From the NCBI GenBank assembly GCA_002633005.1, contig NMRA01000670.1, positions 134,444-198,443 on the forward strand: DNA of 64,000 nt, read 5' to 3'. Source of the stretch: Phoronis australis. Its lineage: Eukaryota; Phoronida; Phoronidae. Positions 54,581 through 64,000 of this stretch are shown piece by piece. Each line of letters opens with the position of its first letter. Positions within the stretch are counted from its first letter, which is position 1. Both the position numbers and the translations under genes were made by a program. The notes beneath the pieces were generated by a model, which saw only the letters and a program-made list of their open reading frames with translations, ran no database searches and was not told the DNA's origin.

Positions 54581-57149
54581 GTTAATTTGAGATGCTTAAC
54601 TTAAGATTGTGAAAACATTGATCTAACTTGGGGAAAAAAGAATTCATATAACCTCAAAGATTTTTGAATAAATGACGAAATACTCTGAAAAACTAGGTTT
54701 CTGGTTTTTGCTATTTTTGAATTCATTTGTTATACCAATTTCATTTTTAGAATTGTTTTGAAATATTTTGGAACAAAAATATTTTCACCGAACCATGGTA
54801 ATTTTTTAAGTGTTTTGTCGTTTGAAAGTGGTTTGGTGACGATGTCATGTTGTTAACCTACTTGTAAAAGACTCTCTTTCTTGTTTTAGCAATACAGTAA
54901 GCTATGGATTCCCAAATATAGTTGTTTAAACTTGATATTTTTTGTGGCCTGAAATTTTTGGGTGCTATTTGCTGAAAAAAGGGCTATTTTTGAGGCTGTA
55001 ATACTTAAATAACTCCAGAGCCACTTAAACAATTTTAAAAAATATATATAAATGGCATGTCTAAAGCTACCATTTTAGACTATTGAAGTGTTTCTGATGA
55101 AATTTGTATTTTGCTTTGCTCTGACAGCTACTTTTTGTAAAACATAGTACGCAAAGGGTGTTTTTGTATTCCTTCTCAGAAATGTATGCAACACTGACTT
55201 TATGTAATGTTGTTATGTTTTGTCCTGTTTGTCATTGTAAAAATCAATTCCGTTGTATATTTGTGTTGTCAATTTTCACTTAACAATTGTAAAGTAAGGC
55301 AGGGGAATCTCAGGCCCCTGTTACTTACTCATTGGAACTGGGAAAATAAAGAAATGAAAAATGTCTAATTTGTGTGTACTGTGCTATCTGATAACCACTA
55401 AAAATAAGGCTGACAGAACACCTTTCATAACCTGAGTCTTTCCCTCTCATGTTCTCTGTTTCAAATTTTGTGATATTTTGTTTCAGTTGGTTTCATTTCA
55501 TGTTATAACTTTTTTCTTCTGCAGGCAAAAATATAACACTTAAAATTGAATTCCCTTCACTAAGTATAAAGTACAAAAACTTAATTTATAAAAAATATAC
55601 TGTACAAGTTTCCTTTCCAACGTTGAATATCTGCTGGCGTCACAAAATCCTAAAGAAAATTACAGTGCCAACTGGTCCTTCAAAATTTTGACTTCTTCAA
55701 TTCACTGGTTATCTCCACAACTCAATAGTGGAACTGATTCTGGTGTGGAAATTAAACATTCACGCTCAATGCAATACTGGAAATTAGCTCAGTTTTTTTG
55801 TTAAAAAGCCATAGAAGAATCCTGGGGGAATGAGTTCACTTTCACAAAATCACGTTCCAGATACAACTCTTCATTCCATATTACTTTATAGATATTCTAT
55901 GTATTTGTGACATTTACAGGATGTTCAGACACTGAAAGAGAGAAATAGACATTAGGTCTTAATGAGCATGCCCACCTTCATAATCATAAGTATCACTCGT
56001 CAAGAAACTGTATAGAATACGCCAACTCAGTCGACATGGAGAGCATGATGTGCTGCTATTGAAAATATTGAGAGTCCCTTTTGATTACATTCACAAAGCC
56101 CGTTTTGAATGAGCAGCAAACAGGGTCATGCTGCACTTGTTTGCGCGACATTCTTGTTACCCCCTCCATTTGTCAGTCTTTGCAGTATTTCACACCTGCT
56201 ATGTACCATTGCATAATTGACTAGCTTTTGCTCTATGGTGGTATTACTGTGTCATTTTATTTCCACTTGATGAAACAAGTATTTTCAAAATATCGTTTGT
56301 CGTCTCTTGGTCAGTTTCTTTACCAATGTTCTGATGATACGAACGGAATGGAATAAAGATTGTGACAGCAACAAGTGTCATGTATCGAACCAATTTTGCA
56401 TTGTCGTAGCTATGTTTGGAAGTTGCCTTACAATGTAATTCTGACCTATGATAGTAGTGACGGCAATTTTTTGACACACAACTTTTTGACACTCAAGTTT
56501 TGCAAATGACATGTCAATGCCAGTTAGCCTTTGGCCCTTGCCCTGGAACAAAGCTGTGTGAATTACAAATATTTATTGTGTAACATTGTTACAATTTCAT
56601 TTTTGTTGGTTAATACATGTGCTTATGATTATGAGCTGATTCGTGCGGTAATCTATTTAAAGAAACATCAATACTAATTCCAACAAAAAATCAGCTGATG
56701 CGCCTGTGTAAGTGCAACACGGGAAAATCAGCTGAAGACGTTTCTGGCGTTAATAACTCATAACATGTCTGAATTATCTTGTGAATGTTTTAAATGACAT
56801 GACAGAGAACAGTATAAGCATTTTATTTTTACAAGTCTTAAAAACTCCAAACAATCGAGCAATTCGACTCATTACTTTACCAAATCTTGAAACGAGGGAA
56901 CGATTGCTCAATAAAACCGGAAGTTTTCTATCCTGCGTGTGCAGCGCCCTCTCATCGTTAGTGCTTATGTCCCGTGGCCCGCGACATGCGCAACGCGCTC
57001 TAACGGGAGTTGGCAGTCCCTATCTATAGTCTATGTCTTAACTGAGGCAGGCCAGCCAGCTGGCTCTCTATTGTGTTGGCAGGGAATGGGGTAATTGAAA
57101 CTTGCGCTTCAGTGAACAATTCTAATTGGGTTTTGGCTTGAATTTTCAG
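54581..57149. other. Non-coding sequence
   Basis: No exon recognised. 55290-55370 looks like a transcript or LINE 3' end (AGGCCCCTGTTACTTACTC, then AAAATAAAG). Confidence 0.4.
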
Positions 57150-57450
57150 CAGGGATAGATTCGTCATGGGAATCGGTAGGAAATTTTCTTTTGGAATCTA
57201 ATTTTGGCTTAAGTCGAGCATTGCCAGGGAAGTGGTGGTTTTAGGGTGAAAAATGCCGATTTGGCATTTTTTGCCCTTATTTTTCTTAGTCTAGCTTGGT
57301 TTTCACTGGGAGTGAAAGGGTCAAAAATACAAGAGAGAATAAAGTTTCTGTGGTCATCTGTAGGGCTTGTGATTTGAAATGACTCAAAACTTTTCTTTAT
57401 CTGCATGCAGAGTGAAGAGTCCACTGACATGTGTTCTGATAGACTGTGAG
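57150..57450. repeat. Third copy of the 47030 repeat (second half)
   Basis: Collinear with 47270-47575: ATTTTGGCTTAAGTCGAGCA, AGGGAAGTGGTGGTTTTAGG, AGAATAAAGTTTCTGTG and GTGTTCTGATAG. Confidence 0.75.
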
Positions 57451-57689
57451 AACAGTTCTGTGCCTCCCAAGATACAAATTACAACATATAATTGATAGTG
57501 AAAATAAACATTATCATGGTCAGATAGAAACAGTCAAACCACAAAGAAAATCAACTGGTACCAAAATCATGTTGCAGCACTTCAAAAATGTAACTTGTGG
57601 ACATACTATTGTAGGCAGTCTGATACACGTTGCACCCGACGTGCCCAGGCCTCGCATGTGGGCCCAAGCACTGATCACCTGGAACTATT

Positions 57690-57834
57690 TTTATGCTTTA
57701 TTAATATATGGTTAAAACCAAGCTGAGGAGCTAGAAACCTGGCTCAAGGGTTTAGCAGTGTGACCTGGTGGGACTCGCACCCACGACCTCGAGTAAAGAA
57801 AGCGGGCACTTATCAACCAGGCCACACTGCCTCC
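57690..57834 (-). mobile_element. tRNA-derived SINE
   Basis: On the minus strand GCAGTGTGGCCTGGTTGATA (A-box region) is followed 30 bases later by GGTCGTGGGTGCGAGTCCC (B-box region) and closes with CACACTGC. The ends pair as an 8-bp acceptor-like stem (57755-57830). The anticodon arm is not canonical, so this is a SINE head or tRNA relic rather than a working tRNA. The tail continues toward 57690. Confidence 0.6.
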
Positions 57835-57990
57835 TCTGCCAAAACAGAACTCTAGGCTAAACTAAAACAAATCTTCACTGCAGACAGCAGTTGAGGGTTA
57901 CCAAAGAGAATATAATGTAACCACAACACTACTTAGTACTTTGTCACATGTGTGAAATATATTGGCTAAAGTTATTGAAAATGCCACCTA

Positions 57991-60119
57991 CTACAGCACA
58001 CATCAAGAATTTTTGTCCGACCAGTCAGAAATTGGTCGACAACCGGTCGTCTAGTCAACCAGTAGCCGACCAACAACGATCGGCTAGGAGTCGTCTACTG
58101 AGTCGCCTCTGTGGTCAGCACTTGGGTCAGCAAAGTGGTCACCTAGCGACCAGACGACCAATTCGGATTAAACATGCCCTTGGTCGGCAATTACCATTTT
58201 ATGATTTAGCGGGTAAACTTTGGCCAAACAAACATTTGACTGTTCGCTGTTCATTCACCAGTGGCAACTACGGTCTTGACATTGGTTTATCAACTTTTGT
58301 TCAACTATTGAAAGAAGGTAAATTCAAATCAACCTACAAATACGAAGTGCGTGACATTACAACAACTTAAAACTTGACGTCAAATTGATGACAGCGTGGT
58401 ATTAAATCAAATATTAAGTGATATCACGGAAGCATAATTTCTAGACATGAGATTTTTTACATAGTACATTATGCATAAAAACAAGCACGAAATTTGAAAT
58501 TTTACAGTAAAATTCCATAAAAATGGATTTTTTACGATCTCAAGTGTTTTCATGTCGCGGAATGCTCAACAAGCAACACACATTTCCGCTCATCCGTTAT
58601 TGCTCTTGATCATCACTTCATAATGCTTCATTACCACAGGTAATTATTGTTTTATTTCTGTATAATTTCTTAATATGTTGGTGCAGCAATTTTACCCAAG
58701 TTTATTTTAGGAACAACATAAACAACGGTTTGAACATAGCGACAATAATGAGATCATGGGCGCATGAAAACGGAAGAATGTGATCGGTTTATAGTGTAAT
58801 CCATCATCCATCATCATTCTGAATTTGTTGTCACTTTCAGAGTAAAAAATTGTTGTGAAGCTAGAGCCATGCTAATAGCCAGCTAGCTGTATGAATACTA
58901 TTGTTAAAATGCAGCAAGGTGCCACTGTGTATTGAGCTCCAACAGACCTCAAAATTGTACACAGCCCGAATAGTTACGCTCATCACCTCGTCGTGAAGCT
59001 TGTATCAACATGAGCTAAAGACCGGTGGGTGTGCATGCAAAATCTGGAAGTCAATTGACCTTAAACTTGCCTGTTATGACTGTTAACGCAAAAAACATCC
59101 AACGTCATTTCCTTGCGTAATTCTCTGCCTTTTGTAACATAAAACGTATGTCATCGTTTTGAAAAGAGTTCATTCGTGACACGTGCCACTTCCAGAATTT
59201 TTTCGACGTCTCCCATTAGATGACAACATCTTAGCAAAATTTGTTCTAAAATTCGGTTTACTGATATCAAAATTCCAAAAACATATAATAAAGTGAAACC
59301 AATTCTGATCATTTGTTGTGACGTTTATGCAATCTCGAGGGAGAACGTTTGATTAGAATCCGGGAAAAAGAAACTGTCTAATAGGTGACGCAATATTTCA
59401 TTGTGTCAAAAATCAACGCAAAAGATCACACCACAACTTTAGCAGCAAAATAATTGTAGAAAACCAATTTTTGCAACGCCGGTAAATAATTTAGATTACT
59501 CTAGGAAGATTTTATTAGGTCAGATTTTACCCACAACGGCGCAAATTTGTATATTTAATTTGGTAAACAGCTTTGCACCAACTGGGGCTAGAGCCTTCCT
59601 AGCCCTTTGGAGTAAAAACACAATACTTGATGTTTTGCGTGTACTTCAAGGGGTAAAACTTTGAAAATAATATTTTTGGGGTTTAACTTGGCATATGTAC
59701 CGTTTTCGCCGTAATAACTGCCCAGGGCGCTTAGAAAGTTTGGTTCAGGGGGCGCTTATTATAACCCAAGGCGGTTGAAGCCCGGTCTCCGAATTTACAC
59801 TCTGTGACATATCTGTAATCTATCACAACCGATGTGAAATCATGTAACGGAGACAGCAAAACTATGTTTATTTATTTGACCCTGTGCTAAGACAAATATG
59901 TATCTACACGCAAAGAGGTATCAGCCTGACAACCTATTACGCAACTGCTACTCTGGACTAAAAATAGCATACGACCACCTGAGGTCGGCTGAAGGGTCGG
60001 CTGGGGAGTCGCCTTATGAGTCGGCACAGTGGCCGGGTGCTGGTCGAGTAATTTTAGCCGACACAGGTTGTTGACCAATTTCCGACCGGTCGGACAAAAA
60101 TTCGTAATGTATGCTGTAG
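57991..60119. mobile_element. 2.1-kb element with CTACAGCA..GAATTTTTGTCCGACC inverted ends
   Basis: The left end reads CTACAGCACACATCAAGAAT then TTTTGTCCGACCAGTCAGAAATTGG. The right end, reversed, reads CTACAGCATACATTACGAAT then the same TTTTGTCCGACC segment. The similarity weakens over about 150 bases rich in GTCGGC/GCCGAC motifs. The core shows no transposase. A copy of the ACCGTATTCGCCG repeat lies nested at 59699-59830, and related interior sequence at 58870-59170. Confidence 0.75.
59699..59830. repeat. ACCGTATTCGCCG repeat, nested copy
   Basis: ACCGTTTTCGCCGTAATAAC through ACTCTGTGACATATCTGTAA, collinear with 48133-48300 but lacking 25 bases in the middle. Confidence 0.8.
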
Positions 60120-60170
60120 ATATGCTAAAGCGGCTTATGACATGTTAGCTGATTTCCCTTACAAAAATGA

Positions 60171-61465
60171 ACTTACCGTATTCGCCGTAATAACCGCCCA
60201 TGCCCCTATAAGCGCCCCCACGTGTTTTCAGACTTTGCTGAAATAAGCGCCCAGTCCATGAACGTGTACAAGCGAACAATGACGTACCTACAGTCCTAAA
60301 ACTCGGCTACTGAGTAACGTCTTCAATTTATCAAAAAAATTTTACACTGGTCTTCTAGACCACCAGCGGCACTGCTATGTTTGTACTTAGCTGTGACTAT
60401 ACGCTTCAAAGTAATGCAGCGCTTCAAAAAGAAGGCAACAGCCTTGCTACTCTCGCGACGACCATGTCCCACTATGGTCTGACCTTTGAGCACAGATTTA
60501 AACTTGGTGTTAAACGCACATGGCCAAGAAGCGCGCCCTACATATATGAGCCTGTCATCAAAGACATTAGTCGCGAACTATCCATTCATGAAACGGGTAG
60601 CATAGCATCGGTAAGAAATGAATATTGGCAATAATTTCCGACAATTTCTAATACTATAAAACATGTTTGCGTTATTTTTGAGATGGATTGTTTGATTAAC
60701 CATAATTGGTGTTTTAAAGCCAAATATCCAATAAAATGACAACTGACAGTGAACGCTTACACACCCTTACACTGAAAAATAACTCAGACAGCTACGTACG
60801 CATCCAGCTACAAGGCGACTAATATGGGCCTTACCAAGACAAATGTCCGACGTTTTTAGCACATGAGACCGGCAAGTGCTGAATGAAACACGCTCTGGTT
60901 TAAACCTACAGCTTGTGCAAATTTCTTTAGATACAATGCACATCTATCTCGTTAGATTGCGTGGCTCTGACCAAAAGATGGTCTCTGCCTTGGCAAATGA
61001 ACTCTGGTGACACGCACGCGCTCGCTTACTCGCTGACGAACATGCTACTTACCGAGACTAATGTTGAACGTTTTTAAATCATGAGACCGGCAAGTGCTGA
61101 ATGAAACACGTTCTGCTTTAGACCTACTGCTTGGGCTAATTTCTTTAGATACAATGCACATCTAGCTCGTTAGATTGGGTTTGCTCTGGCAAATGAACTC
61201 TCGTGACACGCACTCGCTCGCTTACTCACACAAGCTCGCTTACTCACACACGCTGAACTTCAAAACAAACGTCACGGGTCAACAACATTTCAAGTTCGTC
61301 CAGAGATTTTTATGTGCCCACATATTGATATGTGGACGCATTATGTCGTCATCTCTGTCCGTCCGTTGGAGATCGAGTTTCAACCGCCTTGGGTTATAAT
61401 AAGCGCGCCCCTAAACTGAACTTTTCTAAGCACCCTGGGTGGTTATTACGGCGAATACGGTAAGT
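60171..61465. mobile_element. 1.3-kb element with ACTTACCGTATTCGCCGTAA inverted ends
   Basis: ACTTACCGTATTCGCCGTAA at 60171 faces its reverse complement ending at 61465, and the similarity continues through TAACC(G/A)CCCA. The core repeats a 100-base segment (60840-60960 against 61055-61170, ATGAGACCGGCAAGTGCTGA) and contains ACTCGCTCGCTTACTCACAC runs. A 85-codon frame at 60377 has no domain. A solo TGTGGACGCATTATG hairpin end sits at 61312-61372. Confidence 0.75.
61312..61372 (-). repeat. Solo hairpin end of the TGCGTCCACATAT family
   Basis: On the minus strand GACGGACAGAGATGACGACA is followed by TAATGCGTCCACATATCAAT and ATGTGGGCACA, the same end as at 37080-37138. Confidence 0.75.
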
Positions 61466-61544
61466 TTTTCGCTGAAAACTTAAGTTTTTGGAAAATTGTG
61501 AGATATTTAATTTTTTTTTCTGACATAAAGTTAGTGCCATTAAA

Positions 61545-62030
61545 AAGTAAACTCTTCCTTGAGTACAATAAAGTATTTACCATAGTTACTCGGCGCGTGT
61601 AAGCGCAGAGTATTGTTGTTCCTGGGTTTTCTTCAATTTTATTCTGATTCTTATTCTTATTCTTCTTCTGACCAACTTTGAGACTTAATAACTCCAAATT
61701 GGGTGCAGGTACGGTCTTTAAATTCAGCATATGATTTTTGACAGAAAAAAATTTTGATTGGTTATATAATCATATTCCATATTAGACCGGAAGAGGTCGT
61801 TTGGTGCAAAAGCCATATAATTTTCAAAATGCTACTCCTCCTTCAGTTTTAAAGCTATCTTTTTCAAATTCGGTGCACAGGTATAAGTCAGCATGACAAT
61901 TTAAAAAATTAATCGGGTCATCCAATCAGGTGAAATATGTTAAAGGTCATTAGGTGCAAACTAAAATTTTGAGCTACACACTTCAAATTGACAGGTCTGA
62001 TTGCCACAGGTAAATCAAATCGGAATTTTG
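61545..62030 (-). repeat. Inverted second copy of the 19540-20400 repeat
   Basis: Collinear in reverse with 19990-20375: hairpin-like CTCGGCGCGTGTAAGCGCAG (61590), CCTGGGTTTTCTTCAATTTT, an (TTCTTA)n run, ACTCCAAATTGGGTGCAGGT, AAATTCGGTGCACAGGTATA and TTAGGTGCAAACTAAAAT. Confidence 0.75.
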
Positions 62031-63872
62031 TGTAGGCTTACAGCACTGCTAGTTGCTATGTCAGATATTGTTTACATTGTTCATGCTGTCTATTGTATGT
62101 CACCATGTAGTCTCCTATGCAATTTTACTTTACATCCATCTACATGATTGTACTCAGCAGTCTGTAGCACACCCTTAACAAGGAGCACATCGCTTGAAAC
62201 GTGGGGGATATTTTAATATATTTTAAGTATCAGTCCACGGATCCACCGACCACTGTACAGCCAACAAGCGGCAAGGTGGGGGGTCAGCCATTCAGATCCA
62301 TGTTTAGCCTGATAAATCACATTAGGGATGAGAGAAATTGGGTGAAGTATGACACCACAAAGTTTGGTGGTTTAGGAGATACAAGGGAAGTGTTCTTGGG
62401 GGCAAAATGAGGCAATTTCTTGGTGTGGAACAAGTCATTTTTGACCAAATTTTCTACTCCAGTTTCTGCTTCAAACAGAATCGTTTCTGAGCAATTTTGA
62501 TAACACATGATAGGTTCATGACCAATGTCAGTAAAAACGGCACCGACACTGCAATATCGTTGACCATGGTAACACTGGAACTGTTTCCGTGGAGGTACAT
62601 TTCCTTCTTGTGAAAAACCAGCAGTAAGTTGTACCCTTATAGCGAAGCTGCCCCCGCGAGAAAACTAAAAATAATAACATGGACATGTAGAAGACTCCAT
62701 GCCCTTGAAATTAATACAATAAAAACTTTGTCAGCCCTTCAGGCAGGCTTGGTAATAGGTGTCTGAATTTCACTATTTTCAGACCGCGTATGTGTATTTG
62801 TCATGTTAAACCAGTCACTAGTTGTGCGCCGTTTCTACGCATTAATATGCCGTGGTATAATACAACAATTAAAAGAATTGGTTTGCTTAAATGTTTTTAA
62901 TTAAATGTTAAGGACACTAGCATTTCCCACTAAAATATGAAATTATACTAAATTTGTTCATCTAACTCGTCTGAATACCAAACTAAAGCTTACAATGCGT
63001 TTAGTTGAATGATGGCTGACCTGTAGTGCGGGTTTATCTACTTATCTGGCACTGCCAGTCGCATCGAATGTGGTATTTCTACAAATTGCGGAGAGAAACA
63101 ACTTCGGAAACTCTTGGGAAATGCACAAGGTATAGAGCGAGATATTTGAGCACCTTATAAGAGTACGTGGAGCTGACGTGGAGGTGGAACGTGTCCTCCT
63201 GAGAAGTAGTCTGTCTCAGTGTCTGCCTCGGAGGCAGGTGTGCAGCAGGAGCTACATAATCTGCCGTATTAGATTCACTTGCCCGAATCATCGTTACAAC
63301 ACTCGAGATATATTGCTGTCGCCAAAGACACTAAGAACATCCACTGCACACTAGAGGAGAAATCTGATAGAGCCTGATAGAGGTCTGAAAAATGACCAAA
63401 GACGTTAAGTCAAGGTTCAACTTGAACGTCCTGCTTCGAGTGAGCTCAGGTAGGAATCACTCCAGGGTCTGACCCTGAGGAATATTTTTAGAAGCACGTC
63501 ATTAATGCAAAAATACTTTTATTGACACACCGTGATTGCTTATAACTTGGGCCTTATTGCTTAATCATATCTTATTCAAATGTGTTGATGTTTATGCAAC
63601 TACATGTATACATTGGCTTAGAAAATAGGTAGTCATCATAACTTTTCATAACAACCACCAAATGTGTAACATGACTTCTGCCCATGAACTACTTTTAGAG
63701 ACTAGGGAGTATGTTATGTCTGCCAATGAATTTCTGCGATTGAAGTTCATTAAACATGCTAAAGCCGTCAAAAATATTGGTGCTTTCACTTTAGCTTGGT
63801 ATTCATAGTTTCTGAGCCGAAATGGCCACATTAAATTCAATATGTTGAATTTTTTCATTAATACAATTTTAG
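62031..63872. other. Non-coding sequence
   Basis: No gene recognised with confidence. 62235-62276 could be read as a short STP-rich exon (STDPPTTVQPTSGK then GTGGGG) in phase 0, but support is weak. Confidence 0.4.
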
Positions 63873-64000
63873 GAATCAGGAAAGGCTTATGCTGAAGAAG
63901 TGGCTTCTGCTGAAGTTGGAGACTTGCCGATTATTAGTAAAGGTTGGGTATGGAAAAGTTCACAACCAGCAAGAAGGTACCCTTCTGGACAACTAAGTGA
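63873..64000 (+). CDS. Possible exon running off the window end
   Basis: After an acceptor-like tract (TTTTTTCATTAATACAATTTTAG, last two bases 63871-63872) the plus strand is open in frame 0 to the end of the window. It reads ESGKAYAEEVASAEVGDLPI, ISKGWVWKSSQPARRYPSG and QLS, 42 codons with balanced, protein-like composition and alanine/glutamate codons biased against the AT-rich surroundings. No family recognised. Phase and 3' end unknown. Confidence 0.35.

Noticed and set aside
52902-57038. A 4.1-kb element bounded by CATAGA...AAAACTTCCGGT
   Set aside because: The two ends share only short words in similar order; by eye the match is not better than chance.
57755-57830. Functional tRNA gene
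   Set aside because: A- and B-box-like segments and an acceptor-like stem exist, but the anticodon arm does not fold properly; a SINE head is more likely.
60377-60634. 85-codon plus-strand gene
   Set aside because: Lies wholly inside the inverted-repeat element, has no domain, and the element has no other coding signal.
62201-62410. STP-rich exon of the lectin gene
   Set aside because: Only about 14 codons look STP-rich, the phase is 0 rather than 1, and the acceptor is poor.

Overview
This window is nuclear DNA from an animal, most likely a marine invertebrate. The support is: single exons with consensus splice sites separated by multi-kilobase introns, a SUEL-type lectin exon with phase 1-1 boundaries, an SH3BP5-family exon, degenerate TTAGGG-type repeats, and a dense mixture of Gypsy, piggyBac, several LINE types and many short repeats with terminal inverted repeats. 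I cannot name the species or phylum from the sequence alone. There are no bacterial operons, ribosome-binding sites or CRISPR arrays. One 510-base gap (18610-19119) and nine single-N joins (7835, 9790, 26185, 26706, 29336, 31971, 34361, 35390, 46087) mean long-range order across those points is uncertain.

Layout. 1-3.5 kb: decayed Ty3/Gypsy retrotransposon on the minus strand. 3.5-21 kb: plus-strand host gene(s), with a SUEL lectin exon (4134-4454) and a Ser/Thr/Pro-rich exon (20481-20735), both phase 1-1. The 16 kb between them holds a foldback element, an intact piggyBac transposase inserted into a LINE, a 1.35-kb tandem duplication and a THAP-domain fragment. 21-25.8 kb: no gene seen. 25.8-35 kb: two bracketed copies and one right-end fragment of an unusual element family. 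Its copies begin and end with CCCGGGTGAGAATTT-like termini and have ends built of arrays of the perfect palindrome made by TTTGACACGCT and its reverse complement. One copy carries a truncated RT/restriction-like-endonuclease retroelement. 35-43 kb: repeats, including a 450-bp array made of three diverged ~150-bp subunits, solo hairpin ends and a TTAA-flanked 0.7-kb element. 44.3-44.6 kb: an intact SH3BP5-like exon on the minus strand. 47-51 kb: interstitial telomere-like repeats, a truncated exon-like fragment, a possible first exon and a 65-bp near-perfect hairpin insertion with 11-bp flanking direct repeats. 51-64 kb: mostly non-coding, with a LINE tail, a tRNA-derived SINE, two elements with terminal inverted repeats and a possible exon running off the window end.

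Only the lectin exon, the STP exon, the SH3BP5-like exon and the piggyBac transposase look intact. The host exons belong to genes whose remaining exons lie outside the window or were not recognised. Most of the rest is layered transposon debris, often nested (piggyBac in LINE, retroelement inside the palindrome-array element, TTAA element at the edge of a hairpin-ended repeat). The best candidates for something undescribed are the palindrome-array element family (25.8-34.9 kb), the 65-bp hairpin insertion at 50.3 kb and the trimeric 450-bp array at 35.5-37.1 kb.
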